A stretch of DNA of 64,000 nt from Streptomyces sp. KL109B (GCF_030766935.1 NZ_JASERL010000005.1:558001-622000); one strand, 5' to 3'. Shown: positions 44,184 through 53,262, numbered from the stretch's first letter. The notes: generated by a model from the letters alone, not told the origin. Numbers and translations: made by a program.

Positions 44184-45348
44184 CCGGCTCGGGCTCGCCC
44201 TTGAGTCCCCGGCCGAGGCACAGCGTCACCGCGACGGACGCCGCGGCGAGCACCGTCATCGCGGTCGCGGGCGAGGTCAGCTGAGCCAGCGCGCCCGCCA
44301 CCAGAGCCCCCACGCCCTGCATGGTCAGCATCCCCGCGGTGTGCAGGCCGAGCGCGTGCCCGCTCAGGCTCTCCGGGGTCAGCGCCATCAGCCGCTCCTG
44401 CAGCAGCAGACTCGCCGAGAAGCCGATCGAGGCGAGGGCCACCGCCGCCACGGCGAACGGCATCGCGGGGCGCACGGCGAACACCAGGTACGGTGCGGCC
44501 AGCAGCAGCCGCAGCGGCGCGGCGAGCCGGGCCCGCCACCGGGGCGGCAGGAAGCGTCCGGTGAGGACGTCCCCGGCGAGCATGCCGAGTGCCGCGCTCG
44601 CGAGTAGTACGCCCGCGTGCCCGGTGTCGTACGGGACGAAGAGCGCCTCGCAGCCGACGATCAGCCCGTTGGGCACCCACAGCGCGAGGTACACGTAGCG
44701 GCGCGGCACCGAGGACCACAGGGCGGCGTTGCCGCGCATCGTCTCGCGCGGGGACGGGCGTCCGGCGGCGCGCGCCGGGTGCCGGGAGAGGCCGAAGCGC
44801 GCGACCGCGGCGGCGAGCATGTAGAGCCCGGCCCCGACGAGGAGGGTGCCGCGCGCCGACAGCACGGCGACGAGCAGCCCGCCCGCCGCGTACCCGAGGA
44901 TCTGGCAGACGCCCGCGCTCATGTTGAGGACGGAGCGGCCGAGGAGATAGCCGTCGCGGGCGAGGATGTCGGTGAGCATGCCGTACCGGACGCCGCCGCC
45001 GAGCGCGGCGGGCACACCCTGGACGAGGACGATCCCGAGGGCCGCCGCCGTCGGCAGGCCGGGCGTCGCCTGCACGGCGGTGGCGAGCCCGAGGAAGAGC
45101 GCGAGCGCGACAAGGGCGGCGCGCGGCGGCACCCGGTCCGCGGCCGACAGCAGCGTGAGCGCGCCGACGACCTGGGCGAGCGAGGGCCCGAACATCGCGA
45201 GCGCGGACAGCAGCGGCGAGCCGGTCGAGGCGTAGACGAGCGAGCCGAGCGCGAGCCCGCTCACCGTCTGCCCGGCGACCTGGAGCGAGACGGCGGCGAA
45301 GAGAGCGGGATATTCGGGCGTACGGAACAGGCCCCGGTAGGTGTCCAT
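44050..45348 (-). CDS. MFS transporter
   Basis: A 432-residue major facilitator: YPALFAAVSLQVAGQTVSGLALGS, PLLSALAMFGPSLAQVVGAL, VRYGMLTDILARDGYLLGRSVLN, LLASAALGMLAGDVLTGRFLP. Twelve helices are expected. The C-terminal ~50 residues are Ser-Pro-Arg-rich and read through the antisense of the neighbour's repeats, giving a 134-bp convergent overlap. It is divergent from the ArsR-like regulator at 45.5 kb, which probably represses it. An efflux role is likely, with unknown substrate. Confidence 0.87.
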   Translation of the reverse strand: MDTYRGLFRTPEYPALFAAVSLQVAGQTVSGLALGSLVYASTGSPLLSALAMFGPSLAQVVGALTLLSAADRVPPRAALVALALFLGLATAVQATPGLPTAAALGIVLVQGVPAALGGGVRYGMLTDILARDGYLLGRSVLNMSAGVCQILGYAAGGLLVAVLSARGTLLVGAGLYMLAAAVARFGLSRHPARAAGRPSPRETMRGNAALWSSVPRRYVYLALWVPNGLIVGCEALFVPYDTGHAGVLLASAALGMLAGDVLTGRFLPPRWRARLAAPLRLLLAAPYLVFAVRPAMPFAVAAVALASIGFSASLLLQERLMALTPESLSGHALGLHTAGMLTMQGVGALVAGALAQLTSPATAMTVLAAASVAVTLCLGRGLKGEPEPVSPAASRPSLPLRSSLPLRPSRPAPSAAAADDACTTPRPRPRTP

Positions 45349-45412
45349 GCCGGGAGGCTGCGGGGTGCGGCGGGACGGCCGTTAATGTTTCGCGGACCGG
45401 CGAAAGGTTCCT

Positions 45413-45456
45413 CGATACACCGATGCGCCGGTACGTCGATACACCGATACACCGAT
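45413..45456. promoter_or_regulatory. Three CGATACACCGAT repeats in a divergent promoter
   Basis: Three exact 12-bp copies lie at 45413, 45437 and 45445, between the MFS gene and its ArsR-like neighbour and just before the latter's ribosome site (GGAGGGGG). The first two are 24 bp apart, close to two helical turns, and the last two overlap. They may be the binding sites of the regulator, or a slippage product. Confidence 0.5.
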
Positions 45457-45477
45457 ACGCGGAGGGGGCGGCGGGTC

Positions 45478-46458
45478 ATGGGTGTCTGGCAGGTCGACGC
45501 CGACACGCTCGCGGGCAGCCGGTTCGTCGTGTCGCGGCTCGCCGAGGCGACCGCGAGCCTGCGCAAGCTCGCCGACCCGGTCGCCGCGCACCCCGGCGAG
45601 CGGCGCTGGCTCGACGCGCACCTGCCCGGCTACCGCGCCCGACTCGCCGCGGAGCCGGCGACGGCGCTGCTCCTGGACACGGCGTTCGGGGCCCGGTGGA
45701 TCGCCGACTTCATGACGCCCACGCCGGACGGCGCCCGCGAGGACGACCTGGCCGACGGCCTCGCGCGGATCCGCGCCACACCGCCGGAGGCCGTCCGCGC
45801 CGACCTCGCGGTCTCCTCCCCCGGCCGGCTCCCCGACGCACTCGCCCGCGCCGACGACCTCGCGGAGCGCGCGGCGACGCTGCTGGCGTGGGTGTGGCGG
45901 GAGACGGTGCTGCCGGAGTGGCCGCGCCGCCGCCGGGTCATCGAGGCCGATGTCCTGGCCCGGACAAGGGAGTTGACGCGGGGCGGCTGGGCGGCGGCCT
46001 TCGGCGGGATGCGGCCCACGATGGGCTGGCTCGGCGAGGGCCGGCTGCGCATCAACGCCCACGACTACCCGCCCCGTGACATCTCCGGCACCCGGCTCCT
46101 CTTCGTCCCGGTCACCCCGCAGCAGGGCTGGGTGTCGTGGCGGGATCCGGCCGACCGGTACGCCGTGGTCTACCCGTGCGCGGGCGCCCTCGCGGACGCG
46201 GACCGTACGGTGCCGCCCGACGGCCTCGCGGCGCTGCTCGGCACGGCCCGCGCACAGGTCCTCGCCCTCCTCGAACACCCCCTCACCACCACGCAGTTGG
46301 TGGCCCTGACCGGCCAGGGTCTCGGCTCGGTGGGCCGTCATCTGAAGGTGCTGCACGGGGCCCGGCTCGTAGCGCGCCGCAGGGCGGGCCGCTCGGTCCT
46401 CTACTTCCGTACGCCGACGGGAGACGCCCTTCTGACGGCGCAACGGGACGGTCGGTGA
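45478..46458 (+). CDS. ArsR-like regulator with N-terminal DUF5937-type domain
   Basis: A 326-residue protein. The first ~230 residues (FVVSRLAEATASLRKLADP, ARTRELTRGGWAAAFGGM, LFVPVTPQQGWVSWRDPADRYAVVYPCAG) match the long N-terminal region found in many actinobacterial ArsR-like regulators. Residues ~255-320 form a winged helix (ARAQVLALLEHPLTTTQLVALTGQGLGSVGRHLKVL, ARLVARRRAGRSVLYFRTPTG). ATG 45478 follows GGAGGGGG. It probably controls the divergent MFS gene and its own promoter. Confidence 0.87.
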   Translation: MGVWQVDADTLAGSRFVVSRLAEATASLRKLADPVAAHPGERRWLDAHLPGYRARLAAEPATALLLDTAFGARWIADFMTPTPDGAREDDLADGLARIRATPPEAVRADLAVSSPGRLPDALARADDLAERAATLLAWVWRETVLPEWPRRRRVIEADVLARTRELTRGGWAAAFGGMRPTMGWLGEGRLRINAHDYPPRDISGTRLLFVPVTPQQGWVSWRDPADRYAVVYPCAGALADADRTVPPDGLAALLGTARAQVLALLEHPLTTTQLVALTGQGLGSVGRHLKVLHGARLVARRRAGRSVLYFRTPTGDALLTAQRDGR

Positions 46459-46516
46459 AGACCTCGCGCACGCCCTTGTGGTGATCCCGTCACTTTCGAG
46501 CGCTACCCTGCCCCAC

Positions 46517-46540
46517 GCGAACCCCTGGGGGGGAGTTCGC
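46517..46540. terminator. Hairpin before uppP
   Basis: GCGAAC and GTTCGC arms, extended by CCC/GGG pairs, form a short hairpin ~60 nt after the ArsR-like stop and 90 nt before uppP. It may terminate the upstream gene or be part of the uppP leader. A CCCTG microrepeat follows. Confidence 0.5.
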
Positions 46541-46629
46541 ACCGCCCGTCCCGTCCCGCCCTGCCCTGCCCTGCCCCGGCCCGCGTTCGCGGCCGGTTCC
46601 GTCGAGCACCTGGATCGCGTAGCCACCTC

Positions 46630-47505
46630 ATGTCCTGGTTCGAATCATTCGTCCTCGGCCTCGTCCAGGGACTCACCGAATTCCTGCCGATCTCGTCGAG
46701 CGCCCATCTGCGCCTCACGGCCGCGTTCGCGGGCTGGCACGACCCGGGTGCGGCCTTCACCGCGATCACCCAGCTCGGCACCGAGACAGCAGTCGTCATC
46801 TACTTCCGCAAGGACATCGCCCGCATCATCTCCGCGTGGTTCAAGTCCCTTACGGACAGGACGATGCGCGGCGACCACGACGCGCAGATGGGCTGGCTGG
46901 TGATCGTCGGCTCGATCCCCATCGGAGTGCTCGGTGTGACGTTCAAGGACCAGATCGAGGGCCCGTTCCGCGATCTGCGGCTCACGGCGACGACGCTGAT
47001 CGTGATGGGCGTGGTCCTCGGCGTCGCCGACCGGCTCGCGGCCCGCGACGAGGCGGGCGGCCGGCACCGCGCGGCCCGCTCCCGCAAGGAACTCAAGGAC
47101 CTCACCGTCAAGGACGGCCTGATCTACGGCCTGTGCCAGGCGCTCGCCCTCGTCCCCGGCGTCTCCCGCTCCGGCGCGACGATCTCCGGCGGCCTCTTCC
47201 TCGGCTACACCCGCGAGTCGGCGGCCCGTTACTCCTTCCTCCTGGCGATCCCGGCGGTCCTCGCCTCCGGCGTCTTCGAGCTGAAGGACGCGAGCGAGGG
47301 CGGCCATGTCTCCTGGGGCCCGACCGTCTTCGCCACGCTGATCGCCTTCGGCGTCGGCTACGCGGTGATCGCCTGGCTGATGAAGTTCATCTCGACGCGC
47401 AGCTTCATGCCGTTCGTCTACTACCGGATCGCCCTCGGCATCGCCCTGTTCGTCCTCGTCAGTGTGGGCGTCCTCAGCCCGCACGCGGCGGAGTCGGCGG
47501 GCTGA
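46630..47505 (+). CDS. uppP: Undecaprenyl-diphosphatase
   Basis: A 291-residue membrane phosphatase that recycles undecaprenyl pyrophosphate for cell-wall synthesis and gives bacitracin tolerance. It has the family motifs GLVQGLTEFLPISSSAHL (catalytic Glu17 and Ser cluster), TQLGTETAVVIYFRKD, and ALVPGVSRSGATISGGLFLG (Arg and Ser of the second motif). Eight helices are expected, with a normal length for the family. Confidence 0.95.
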   Translation: MSWFESFVLGLVQGLTEFLPISSSAHLRLTAAFAGWHDPGAAFTAITQLGTETAVVIYFRKDIARIISAWFKSLTDRTMRGDHDAQMGWLVIVGSIPIGVLGVTFKDQIEGPFRDLRLTATTLIVMGVVLGVADRLAARDEAGGRHRAARSRKELKDLTVKDGLIYGLCQALALVPGVSRSGATISGGLFLGYTRESAARYSFLLAIPAVLASGVFELKDASEGGHVSWGPTVFATLIAFGVGYAVIAWLMKFISTRSFMPFVYYRIALGIALFVLVSVGVLSPHAAESAG

Positions 47506-47558
47506 GAGACTTCCGGGAGTCGAGTCGGCGCAAGCGGAAGAGACGGGGTGGGCGTGGC

Positions 47559-48494
47559 ATGAAGGCGGTGCGGTTCCACGAGTACGGCGGGATCGACGTG
47601 CTGCGGGTCGAGGACGTGGCGCGGCCCGTCCCGAAGGCCGATCAGGTGCTGGTCGAGGTGCGGGCCGCCGGGATCCAGCCCGGTGAGGTGAGCATCAGGA
47701 CGGGGTTTCTGCACGAGCGGTGGCCGGCCACGTTTCCGTCCGGGCAGGGCAGTGACCTGGCCGGGGTTGTGGTCGAAGTCGGGGCGCGGGTGCGGGACTT
47801 CAAGGTCGGGGACGAGGTCGTCGGGTTCACGCACCGGCGGGCCAGCCACGCGGAGTACGTGGTCGTCGACGACGTGAATGTGGTGCACCGGCCGGAGGGG
47901 CTGCCGTGGGATGTGGCGGGGGCCCTGTACGTCGCCGGGGTCACCGCGTACGCGTGCGTGTGGGCCGTGGACCTGGGGGCCGGTGACACCGTCGTGGTGT
48001 CCGGTGCGGCGGGCGGCGTCGGGGCGTTCGCCGTGCAGCTCGCGCGGCGGCACGGCGCCACGGTGATCGGCCTGGCCAGCGAGGCCAACCACGGCTGGCT
48101 GAAGGAGAAGGGCGTGATCCCCGTCGCGTACGGGGACGGGGTGCGGGAGCGGGTCCTGGAGGCGGCCGGCGGCAGCGGCGGCAGCGTTGACGCGTTCATC
48201 GATACGTACGGCAGCGGATACGTAGAACTCGCCGTGGAGTTGGGCGTGCGGCCCGGGCGTATCAACACGATCCGCGACTGGGAGGTCGCGGCACGGGTCG
48301 GCGCCCGGACCTATGGGGAGGGCGCGGCGGCCAGCGCCGTCGTGCTCGGTGAACTGGCCCGCCTCGCCGCGCGCGGAGAGCTGGAGGTGCCGATCGCGCG
48401 CGGCTATCCACTGGAGCAAGTGCGCGATGCCTTCCGCGAGTTGGAGAAGCGGCACACCCACGGGAAGATCGTGCTCAGGCCGCGCCCCGCATGA
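47559..48494 (+). CDS. Zinc-independent quinone-oxidoreductase-like MDR protein
   Basis: A 311-residue medium-chain reductase with FHEYGGIDVLRVEDVARPVP, GIQPGEVSIRTG, GSDLAGVVVEVGARV and the NADPH site VSGAAGGVGAFAVQLARRHGA. It lacks the structural-zinc Cys cluster, as in quinone oxidoreductases. It probably reduces quinones or enones with NADPH. It starts 53 nt after uppP and may be read through from it. Confidence 0.88.
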   Translation: MKAVRFHEYGGIDVLRVEDVARPVPKADQVLVEVRAAGIQPGEVSIRTGFLHERWPATFPSGQGSDLAGVVVEVGARVRDFKVGDEVVGFTHRRASHAEYVVVDDVNVVHRPEGLPWDVAGALYVAGVTAYACVWAVDLGAGDTVVVSGAAGGVGAFAVQLARRHGATVIGLASEANHGWLKEKGVIPVAYGDGVRERVLEAAGGSGGSVDAFIDTYGSGYVELAVELGVRPGRINTIRDWEVAARVGARTYGEGAAASAVVLGELARLAARGELEVPIARGYPLEQVRDAFRELEKRHTHGKIVLRPRPA

Positions 48495-48497
48495 CGC

Positions 48498-49526
48498 CTA
48501 CGTGAACACGTGCGACCAGTAGCGCGCCTTGTAGAAGCGCGCCCCGGTGCGGACCGAGTCCGCGCGGCCGGAGAAGCCGACCGTGTCGTTCCACCACACG
48601 TCCGCGCTGGGGGCGTCGACCCAGAAGTATGTGCCGTCGGGGAGGCGGCCGAACGACTTGGTGAAGGACCAGTCGTAGATCTTGGTCGGGGATGCCAGGC
48701 TCCACGTGCCCGTCGCCGCGTCGTACGCGGGGGTGGCCTGCCAGATGCCGTGATCGGGGTTGACGCTGCCGCCCACCGTGTAGAAGACGTTGGCGGAGGC
48801 GTAGTCGGGCTGGATGTCGTGCGCGGTGCCGCCGAAGGTCACGGAGGCCACCTTCGTCAGGCCGGTGATGATGTCGCTGGCGTTGGTGACGAGCCGATAG
48901 GCGCGCAGTTCGTTCAGGCCGGTGGCGAGGAGCAGTTCGTGTTCCTTGTCCCACAGCACGCCGTGCGCGTCCGGGAATCCGACGCTGATGCTGCTGCCGT
49001 ACGCGGTCGGGGGCGTGCCTCCGTGAGTGCTGGGCACGAACACATTGATGCCGCCGCCGGACTGGTAGGAGCTGCTGAAGACCCGGGCCCGTGAGCAGGC
49101 CGTGACGATCGCTCCGTGGTTCTCTATGCGTTCGACCGAGTGCGGGTTGCCCGGCACCACGGCGGTCCAGACGACCGCCTTGTCGCTCTCCCTGATCATG
49201 GCGGCCCGGCCGCCCCTGCTCGCGGTACCCGAGGCCGTGCACAGCGACACGTAACCCCACTTGGCGGTGGAGCGCCGCTTCACGTCGGAGAGGCCGATCC
49301 AGCTCGCGTCGCCGTCCGGGGCGGACCAGTACCAGTCCGGTGTGCCGTTCCAGTCGGTGCTGCCGTTACTGAACCGCTGTATCTGGTTGGCGGACTGTTC
49401 GACGGTCACGATCGGGTAGTCCGCGGCGAACGCCGACCCTTCCATCCCCACACCTCCCGCTGTGGTGAGCCCCGCGAGAACCGCTCCACGCAGCAGTTGT
49501 CGTCTTCGCAACTCCCTTACCTCCAT
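48498..49526 (-). CDS. Tat-type secreted beta-propeller-like protein of unknown function
   Basis: A 342-residue exported protein. The N-terminus (RRRQLLRGAVLAGLTTAGG) looks like a twin-arginine signal, cut near SAFA-A. The mature part has repeated Trp-rich blades (NGTPDWYWSAPDGDASW, AMIRESDKAVVWTAVV, PHSVERIENHGAIVTAC, DAHGVLWDKEHELLLATG, THDIQPD-like AHDIQPDYASANVFY, RLPDGTYFWVDAPSADVWW), suggesting a beta-propeller like the DUF6528 group. No catalytic motif was recognised. It is convergent with the MDR gene, 3 nt between stops. Confidence 0.75.
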   Translation of the reverse strand: MEVRELRRRQLLRGAVLAGLTTAGGVGMEGSAFAADYPIVTVEQSANQIQRFSNGSTDWNGTPDWYWSAPDGDASWIGLSDVKRRSTAKWGYVSLCTASGTASRGGRAAMIRESDKAVVWTAVVPGNPHSVERIENHGAIVTACSRARVFSSSYQSGGGINVFVPSTHGGTPPTAYGSSISVGFPDAHGVLWDKEHELLLATGLNELRAYRLVTNASDIITGLTKVASVTFGGTAHDIQPDYASANVFYTVGGSVNPDHGIWQATPAYDAATGTWSLASPTKIYDWSFTKSFGRLPDGTYFWVDAPSADVWWNDTVGFSGRADSVRTGARFYKARYWSHVFT

Positions 49527-49629
49527 TGCCTGGAGACGCCGTGGGGGGCGGCGACGTCACCGTGGCACAGAGGCAACCGGAGTAACAGGGGGCATCACCC
49601 TGGACACTCACCGGGCATCCCCCATGGTG

Positions 49630-50337
49630 TCACCAGGGCAGCGGGCCCTCGGCCGATGTGTACGTACCGGTCGGCCCGTCGGGACCGACCAGCGCCATGC
49701 GGACGACGATCTCCGCGCCCTGCTCGACGGTCTGCACGCCCGTGTTGCCGTTGAGGTCGGTCTTGGTGAAGCCGGGCTCGACGGCGTTGATCCGGATCTC
49801 CGGGAACGCCTTCGCGTACTGCACGGTCACCATGTTCACGGCCGTCTTGGAGGCCGGGTAGGCGATGCCGGGGTAGGCGGCCGCCGGGTTGTCCGGGTCG
49901 CAGGCGCCGGTCAGCGAGGCCAGGCCGCTGCTGAGGTTGACGACGACGGGGGCGGCGGAGCGGCGCAGCAGCGGCAGGAAGGCGTGGGTGACGCGGACGG
50001 TGCCGAAGACGTTCGTCTCGAACAGCGGGCGCAGCGTGTCCACGGTCTCGTCGGCGGGGAGCACGATGCCGTTGCCCTCGGTGCGGCCCTCGATGCCGGC
50101 GTTGTTGATCAGTACGTCGAGGCCGCCGTCGGCCTCGATCTGCTTCGCGGCGGCCGCCACGGAAGCGTCGTCGGTGATGTCGATGACGACGTGGCGGGCG
50201 CCGAGCTCCTCGGCGGCGCGGCGGCCGCGCTCAGGGTCGCGGGCCCCTACGTACACGGTGTGACCTGCGGCGACGAGTCGGCGGGCGGTTTCGCGGCCGA
50301 GGCCCTTGTTGGCTCCGGTGATCAGTGTGGTGGTCAT
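49630..50337 (-). CDS. Short-chain dehydrogenase/reductase
   Basis: A 235-residue SDR with TGANKGLGRETARRLVAAG, DITDDASV, LDVLINNAGIEG, VVVNLSSGLASL and the active-site YPASKTAVNMV. This resembles carbonyl-reductase-like SDRs often found beside MmyB-type regulators. The cofactor is probably NADP(H), from ARDPERG. It is divergent from the XRE/MmyB regulator at 50.4 kb, which likely controls it through the palindrome between them. Confidence 0.88.
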   Translation of the reverse strand: MTTTLITGANKGLGRETARRLVAAGHTVYVGARDPERGRRAAEELGARHVVIDITDDASVAAAAKQIEADGGLDVLINNAGIEGRTEGNGIVLPADETVDTLRPLFETNVFGTVRVTHAFLPLLRRSAAPVVVNLSSGLASLTGACDPDNPAAAYPGIAYPASKTAVNMVTVQYAKAFPEIRINAVEPGFTKTDLNGNTGVQTVEQGAEIVVRMALVGPDGPTGTYTSAEGPLPW

Positions 50338-50375
50338 GTGTCCAGGCTGCGCCAGGCGCGGGCCCGCGACCAGCC

Positions 50376-50422
50376 GTCCCGTCTTCCTGGGACTGCCGAT
50401 ACCAGGAAGATCCGTACGGGAC
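50376..50422. promoter_or_regulatory. Nested palindrome between SDR and XRE/MmyB regulator
   Basis: The outer arms GTCCCGT (50376-50382) and ACGGGAC (50416-50422) enclose the inner arms CTTCCTGG (50383-50390) and CCAGGAAG (50402-50409). It sits 39 bp from the SDR start and 17 bp from the regulator start. Likely the operator bound by the adjacent regulator. Confidence 0.65.
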
Positions 50423-50438
50423 GGGGCACAGTAGTGGC

Positions 50439-51296
50439 ATGGCAACACCTCAGGCGCGCCTCGGAGATTTCGGCGACACGGTGCGGCGCTGGCGGGACCG
50501 GATCCCGCCGGAGGCCGCGGGGATCGCCGCCGTGGGGCAGCGGCGGGCGGCGGGGCTGCGCCGCGAAGAGCTGGCGCTGCTCGCCGGGATCTCGGCGGAC
50601 TACGTCACCCGTCTCGAACAGGGCCGCGCCACCCACCCCTCGGACCAGGTCGTGGAGGCCCTGGCCCGCGCGCTGCGCGTCTCCGAGGCCGAGCGCGAGC
50701 ATCTGTTCCGGCTCGCGGGTCTCGCCCCGCCCGGCCGGGAGACGGTGCCGGGGCGGCTCACGCCGAGCGCCCGGCGCCTCCTCGACCGGCTGCCGGAGAC
50801 GCCGGTCGCGGTGTTCGACGCGGCGTGGACGCTGCTGCTCGCGAACCCGCTCTACACGGCGCTGCTCGGCGAGCGCCCCGAGTGGGGCGGGCACGGGCGC
50901 AACGGCGTGTGGTGGACGTTCCTCGGACCGGCCAGCCGGGTCCGGCAGTCCCCCGACGCCCGGCAGGCCATGGAGACGGCCCTGGTCTCGGACCTGCGGA
51001 CGACCGCGAGCCGCTACCCGCTCGACCCGCGCCTGCACACCCTCGTCGACGAACTGCGCACCCGCAGCCCGCGCTTCGCCGAGCTGTGGGACTCGGGCGC
51101 GGTCGGCCGGCACGCCGCCGCGCGCAAGACGATCGACCACCCGCAGGCGGGTCCGCTGACCCTGGACTGCGACATCCTCACGGCGGCGGGCGACGACCTG
51201 CGCTTCATGCTCTACACGGCCGAGCCCGGCACCCCGGACGCGGACGCCCTGCGGCTGCTCGCGACGACGGTGCTGCCCACCCTGATCGGCGCCTGA
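50439..51296 (+). CDS. XRE-family regulator with MmyB-like ligand domain
   Basis: A 285-residue regulator. The N-terminal helix-turn-helix (RRAAGLRREELALLAGISADYVTRLEQGRATHPSDQVVEALARAL) is the hallmark of the MmyB-like group. The C-terminal PAS-like domain (PVAVFDAAWTLLLANPLYTALLG, DLRTTASRYPLDPRL, FAELWDSGAVGRH, LTLDCDILTAAGDDLRFMLYTAEPG) is its usual partner. It lies divergent to an SDR, the arrangement typical for this family. Confidence 0.92.
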   Translation: MATPQARLGDFGDTVRRWRDRIPPEAAGIAAVGQRRAAGLRREELALLAGISADYVTRLEQGRATHPSDQVVEALARALRVSEAEREHLFRLAGLAPPGRETVPGRLTPSARRLLDRLPETPVAVFDAAWTLLLANPLYTALLGERPEWGGHGRNGVWWTFLGPASRVRQSPDARQAMETALVSDLRTTASRYPLDPRLHTLVDELRTRSPRFAELWDSGAVGRHAAARKTIDHPQAGPLTLDCDILTAAGDDLRFMLYTAEPGTPDADALRLLATTVLPTLIGA

Positions 51297-51395
51297 CCAG
51301 GGGTTGCGCCAACTCCTTTACAGCAACGGTCACTTGATGCGCAGGACCGCTCGCCGAGGGTTCCCAACCGGCCACCCCGCACGTAGCCTTGGCAC

Positions 51396-51581
51396 ATGCC
51401 GCCCGTCACATCTTGTCCAGTGCGGTCTGCCGAGGAAGTCAACGAGCAGATCCGCGGTCTGTGGCTGCGCACCGGGGGCCGGCTCAGCGCCGAGCAACGT
51501 TCCGAGTACGCGCTCCTGGTCACGGAGTGGGCCGACGCGATGCGCGCGGAGCTCCGGCGGGCCGTCGTGGAAGCGGCCTGA
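51396..51581 (+). CDS. Small conserved hypothetical protein
   Basis: A 61-residue protein (SAEEVNEQIRGLWLRTGGRL, then SAEQRSEYALLVTEWADAMR). Mostly helical and acidic. Similar short proteins are, to my memory, widespread in Streptomyces, but no function is known. The GC3 pattern and clear ATG support a real gene. It ends 12 nt before the convergent SDR stop. Confidence 0.65.
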   Translation: MPPVTSCPVRSAEEVNEQIRGLWLRTGGRLSAEQRSEYALLVTEWADAMRAELRRAVVEAA

Positions 51582-51593
51582 GCCCCGGTCCGC

Positions 51594-52334
51594 TCAGCGT
51601 CCCCCGGCCACCCTCAGCACGGTCCCCGTCGCGTACGACGCGTCCGAAGACAGCAGCCAGGCGATCGCCCCGGCGATCTCCTCGGCCGTCCCCGGCCGCC
51701 GCAGCGGAATGCCCGGCGCCGCCTCGCGGGCGATGTCGGGGGTGCCGCTGGTGGCGTGGATCTCGGTGTCGACGATGCCGGGCGCGACGCCGTTGACCCG
51801 CACGCCCACCGGGCCGAGCTCCTTGGCGAGGCCGAGGGTGACCGTGTCCACGGCCGCCTTCGACGCCGCGTAGTGCACGTACTGGCCGGGGCTGCCGAGC
51901 GTGGCGGCGCCGGACGAGACGTTCACGATGGCGCCCGCGCCCGCCGCCGTCATGTCCCGCGCGGCGCGCCTGCAACACAGCAGCACACCGAGGACATTGA
52001 CGTCGAGGACGCGGCGGAAGTCCTCGGTGCGCGCCTCGGCGAACGGGCCGACCGGCGCGGTGACGCCCGCGTTGTTCACGAGCCCGGTGAGCGGGCCGAG
52101 TTCCGCCACGGCCTCGTCGAACATCCGCTCCACGTCGGCCTCTTGGGATGTGTCGGCCTGGACGACGACGCAGCGGGCGCCCTCCGCGCGGACGGCCTCC
52201 GCGGTGCGCTCGGCGGCGTCCTTGTCGCTCACGTAGGACAGCGCGACGTCGTGCCCTTCCCGGGCGAGGCGCAGCACGGTGGCGGCGCCGATGCCGCGGC
52301 TGCCGCCGGTCACGAGCGTGGTGGGGCGGGTCAA
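51594..52334 (-). CDS. Short-chain dehydrogenase/reductase (glucose 1-dehydrogenase/FabG-like)
   Basis: A 246-residue SDR with VTGGSRGIGAATVLRLAREG, LVNNAGVTAPVG, AIVNVSSGAATLGSPGQYVHYAASKAA (Ser-Tyr-Lys triad) and VNGVAPGIVDTEIHATSG. The NADP preference is suggested by SYVSDKDAAER after the second strand. Substrate unknown. Lies upstream of the small protein on the opposite strand. Confidence 0.88.
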   Translation of the reverse strand: MTRPTTLVTGGSRGIGAATVLRLAREGHDVALSYVSDKDAAERTAEAVRAEGARCVVVQADTSQEADVERMFDEAVAELGPLTGLVNNAGVTAPVGPFAEARTEDFRRVLDVNVLGVLLCCRRAARDMTAAGAGAIVNVSSGAATLGSPGQYVHYAASKAAVDTVTLGLAKELGPVGVRVNGVAPGIVDTEIHATSGTPDIAREAAPGIPLRRPGTAEEIAGAIAWLLSSDASYATGTVLRVAGGR

Positions 52335-52397
52335 GGTGGCCTCCTGGTCAGGGCTGCGTCGCCCCCGTGGACCGGGTCGCGGCCACGCGGACGATGA

Positions 52398-53051
52398 TCA
52401 TGTCGCGCCGGGCGCACCGTACCAGCGCCACTTCTCACGCCGCTCCTTGCCCTCCAGGTCGCCGCGGCCCGTGGCCCACAGCAGCGTCGCCCATGGTGCG
52501 GTGTCACGGGGGACGTCGGGGAAGAGGCGGTGCAGCGTGCGCGCGCACAGTCCGGCCGGTGGCTCGAATTCGACGCCGAGGCCGAGCGCCAGGTCGTGGG
52601 CGTGCACCAGCGTCTCGACGACGCCCATCGCGGCGAAGCCCTCCGGGTCGGAGGCGCCGAAGACGTGGAAGCCGCGGGCGGTCTCCGGTGTCGCGCGGAC
52701 CACGGCGGCGAGGATGCCGCCGCCGGCCTCCAGCGCCCGGAACATCGCGGTCGGCCCCGCGTCGAGGTCGACGGTGATGGTGTTGTCCGGCCCGTCGGAG
52801 CGGCGCCGACTGTAGCCCCAGCGCACGTAGTCGTCCGCCATGGGTCGCAGCGAGCCGATCTGCGCCGCGTAGAAGAAGAGGTCGTCGACGAGGTGCTCGC
52901 CGGTCTCCCAGCACGTCCACTCGAGCGGGCCCGCCGGTACGTTCCAGTCGGCGTCGGCGGCCGGGGCCAGTGCGGCGACGGCGAGCGCGACCGCTTCGGC
53001 GACGTCGTCGGCGGTGACGGGGGCCAAGGAGGCGTTCGGTTCGGCTGACAT
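52398..53051 (-). CDS. DinB/maleylpyruvate-isomerase-like (mycothiol-dependent type) protein
   Basis: A 217-residue four-helix protein: TCWETGEHLVDDLFFYAAQI (first metal His), ATPETARGFHVFGASDPEGFAAMGVVETLVHAHDLALGL (second His pair) and CARTLHRLFPDVP. These spaced His residues are those of the DinB/MDMPI superfamily, whose members transfer or use mycothiol. ATG 53051 is preferred. The longer frame upstream reads repetitive intergenic DNA. Confidence 0.82.
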   Translation of the reverse strand: MSAEPNASLAPVTADDVAEAVALAVAALAPAADADWNVPAGPLEWTCWETGEHLVDDLFFYAAQIGSLRPMADDYVRWGYSRRRSDGPDNTITVDLDAGPTAMFRALEAGGGILAAVVRATPETARGFHVFGASDPEGFAAMGVVETLVHAHDLALGLGVEFEPPAGLCARTLHRLFPDVPRDTAPWATLLWATGRGDLEGKERREKWRWYGAPGAT

Positions 53052-53262
53052 GGGGCGACCGTAACAACGAACTCCACGACCGCCCCATGGATTTACCGAC
53101 ACCCTGGACGGCCCCCTGGGCCAAGTTCCGGACCGGGTTCCGGGCCGACGCCCTGGACCGGGTTCTGGGCTGAGTTCCGGGCCGACGCCCAGGACCAGCG
53201 TCCCGGCACGGCGCCCCGGACAGCCCCGGCCCGGCACCGCGACCCGGCGCCCCGGTCCGGCG
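53052..53262. other. Intergenic repeats
   Basis: 211 bp made largely of degenerate GACCGGGTTCCGGGCCGACG-like direct repeats (53125-53195). No gene is seen. The DinB-like promoter must lie at the left end. Confidence 0.5.
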
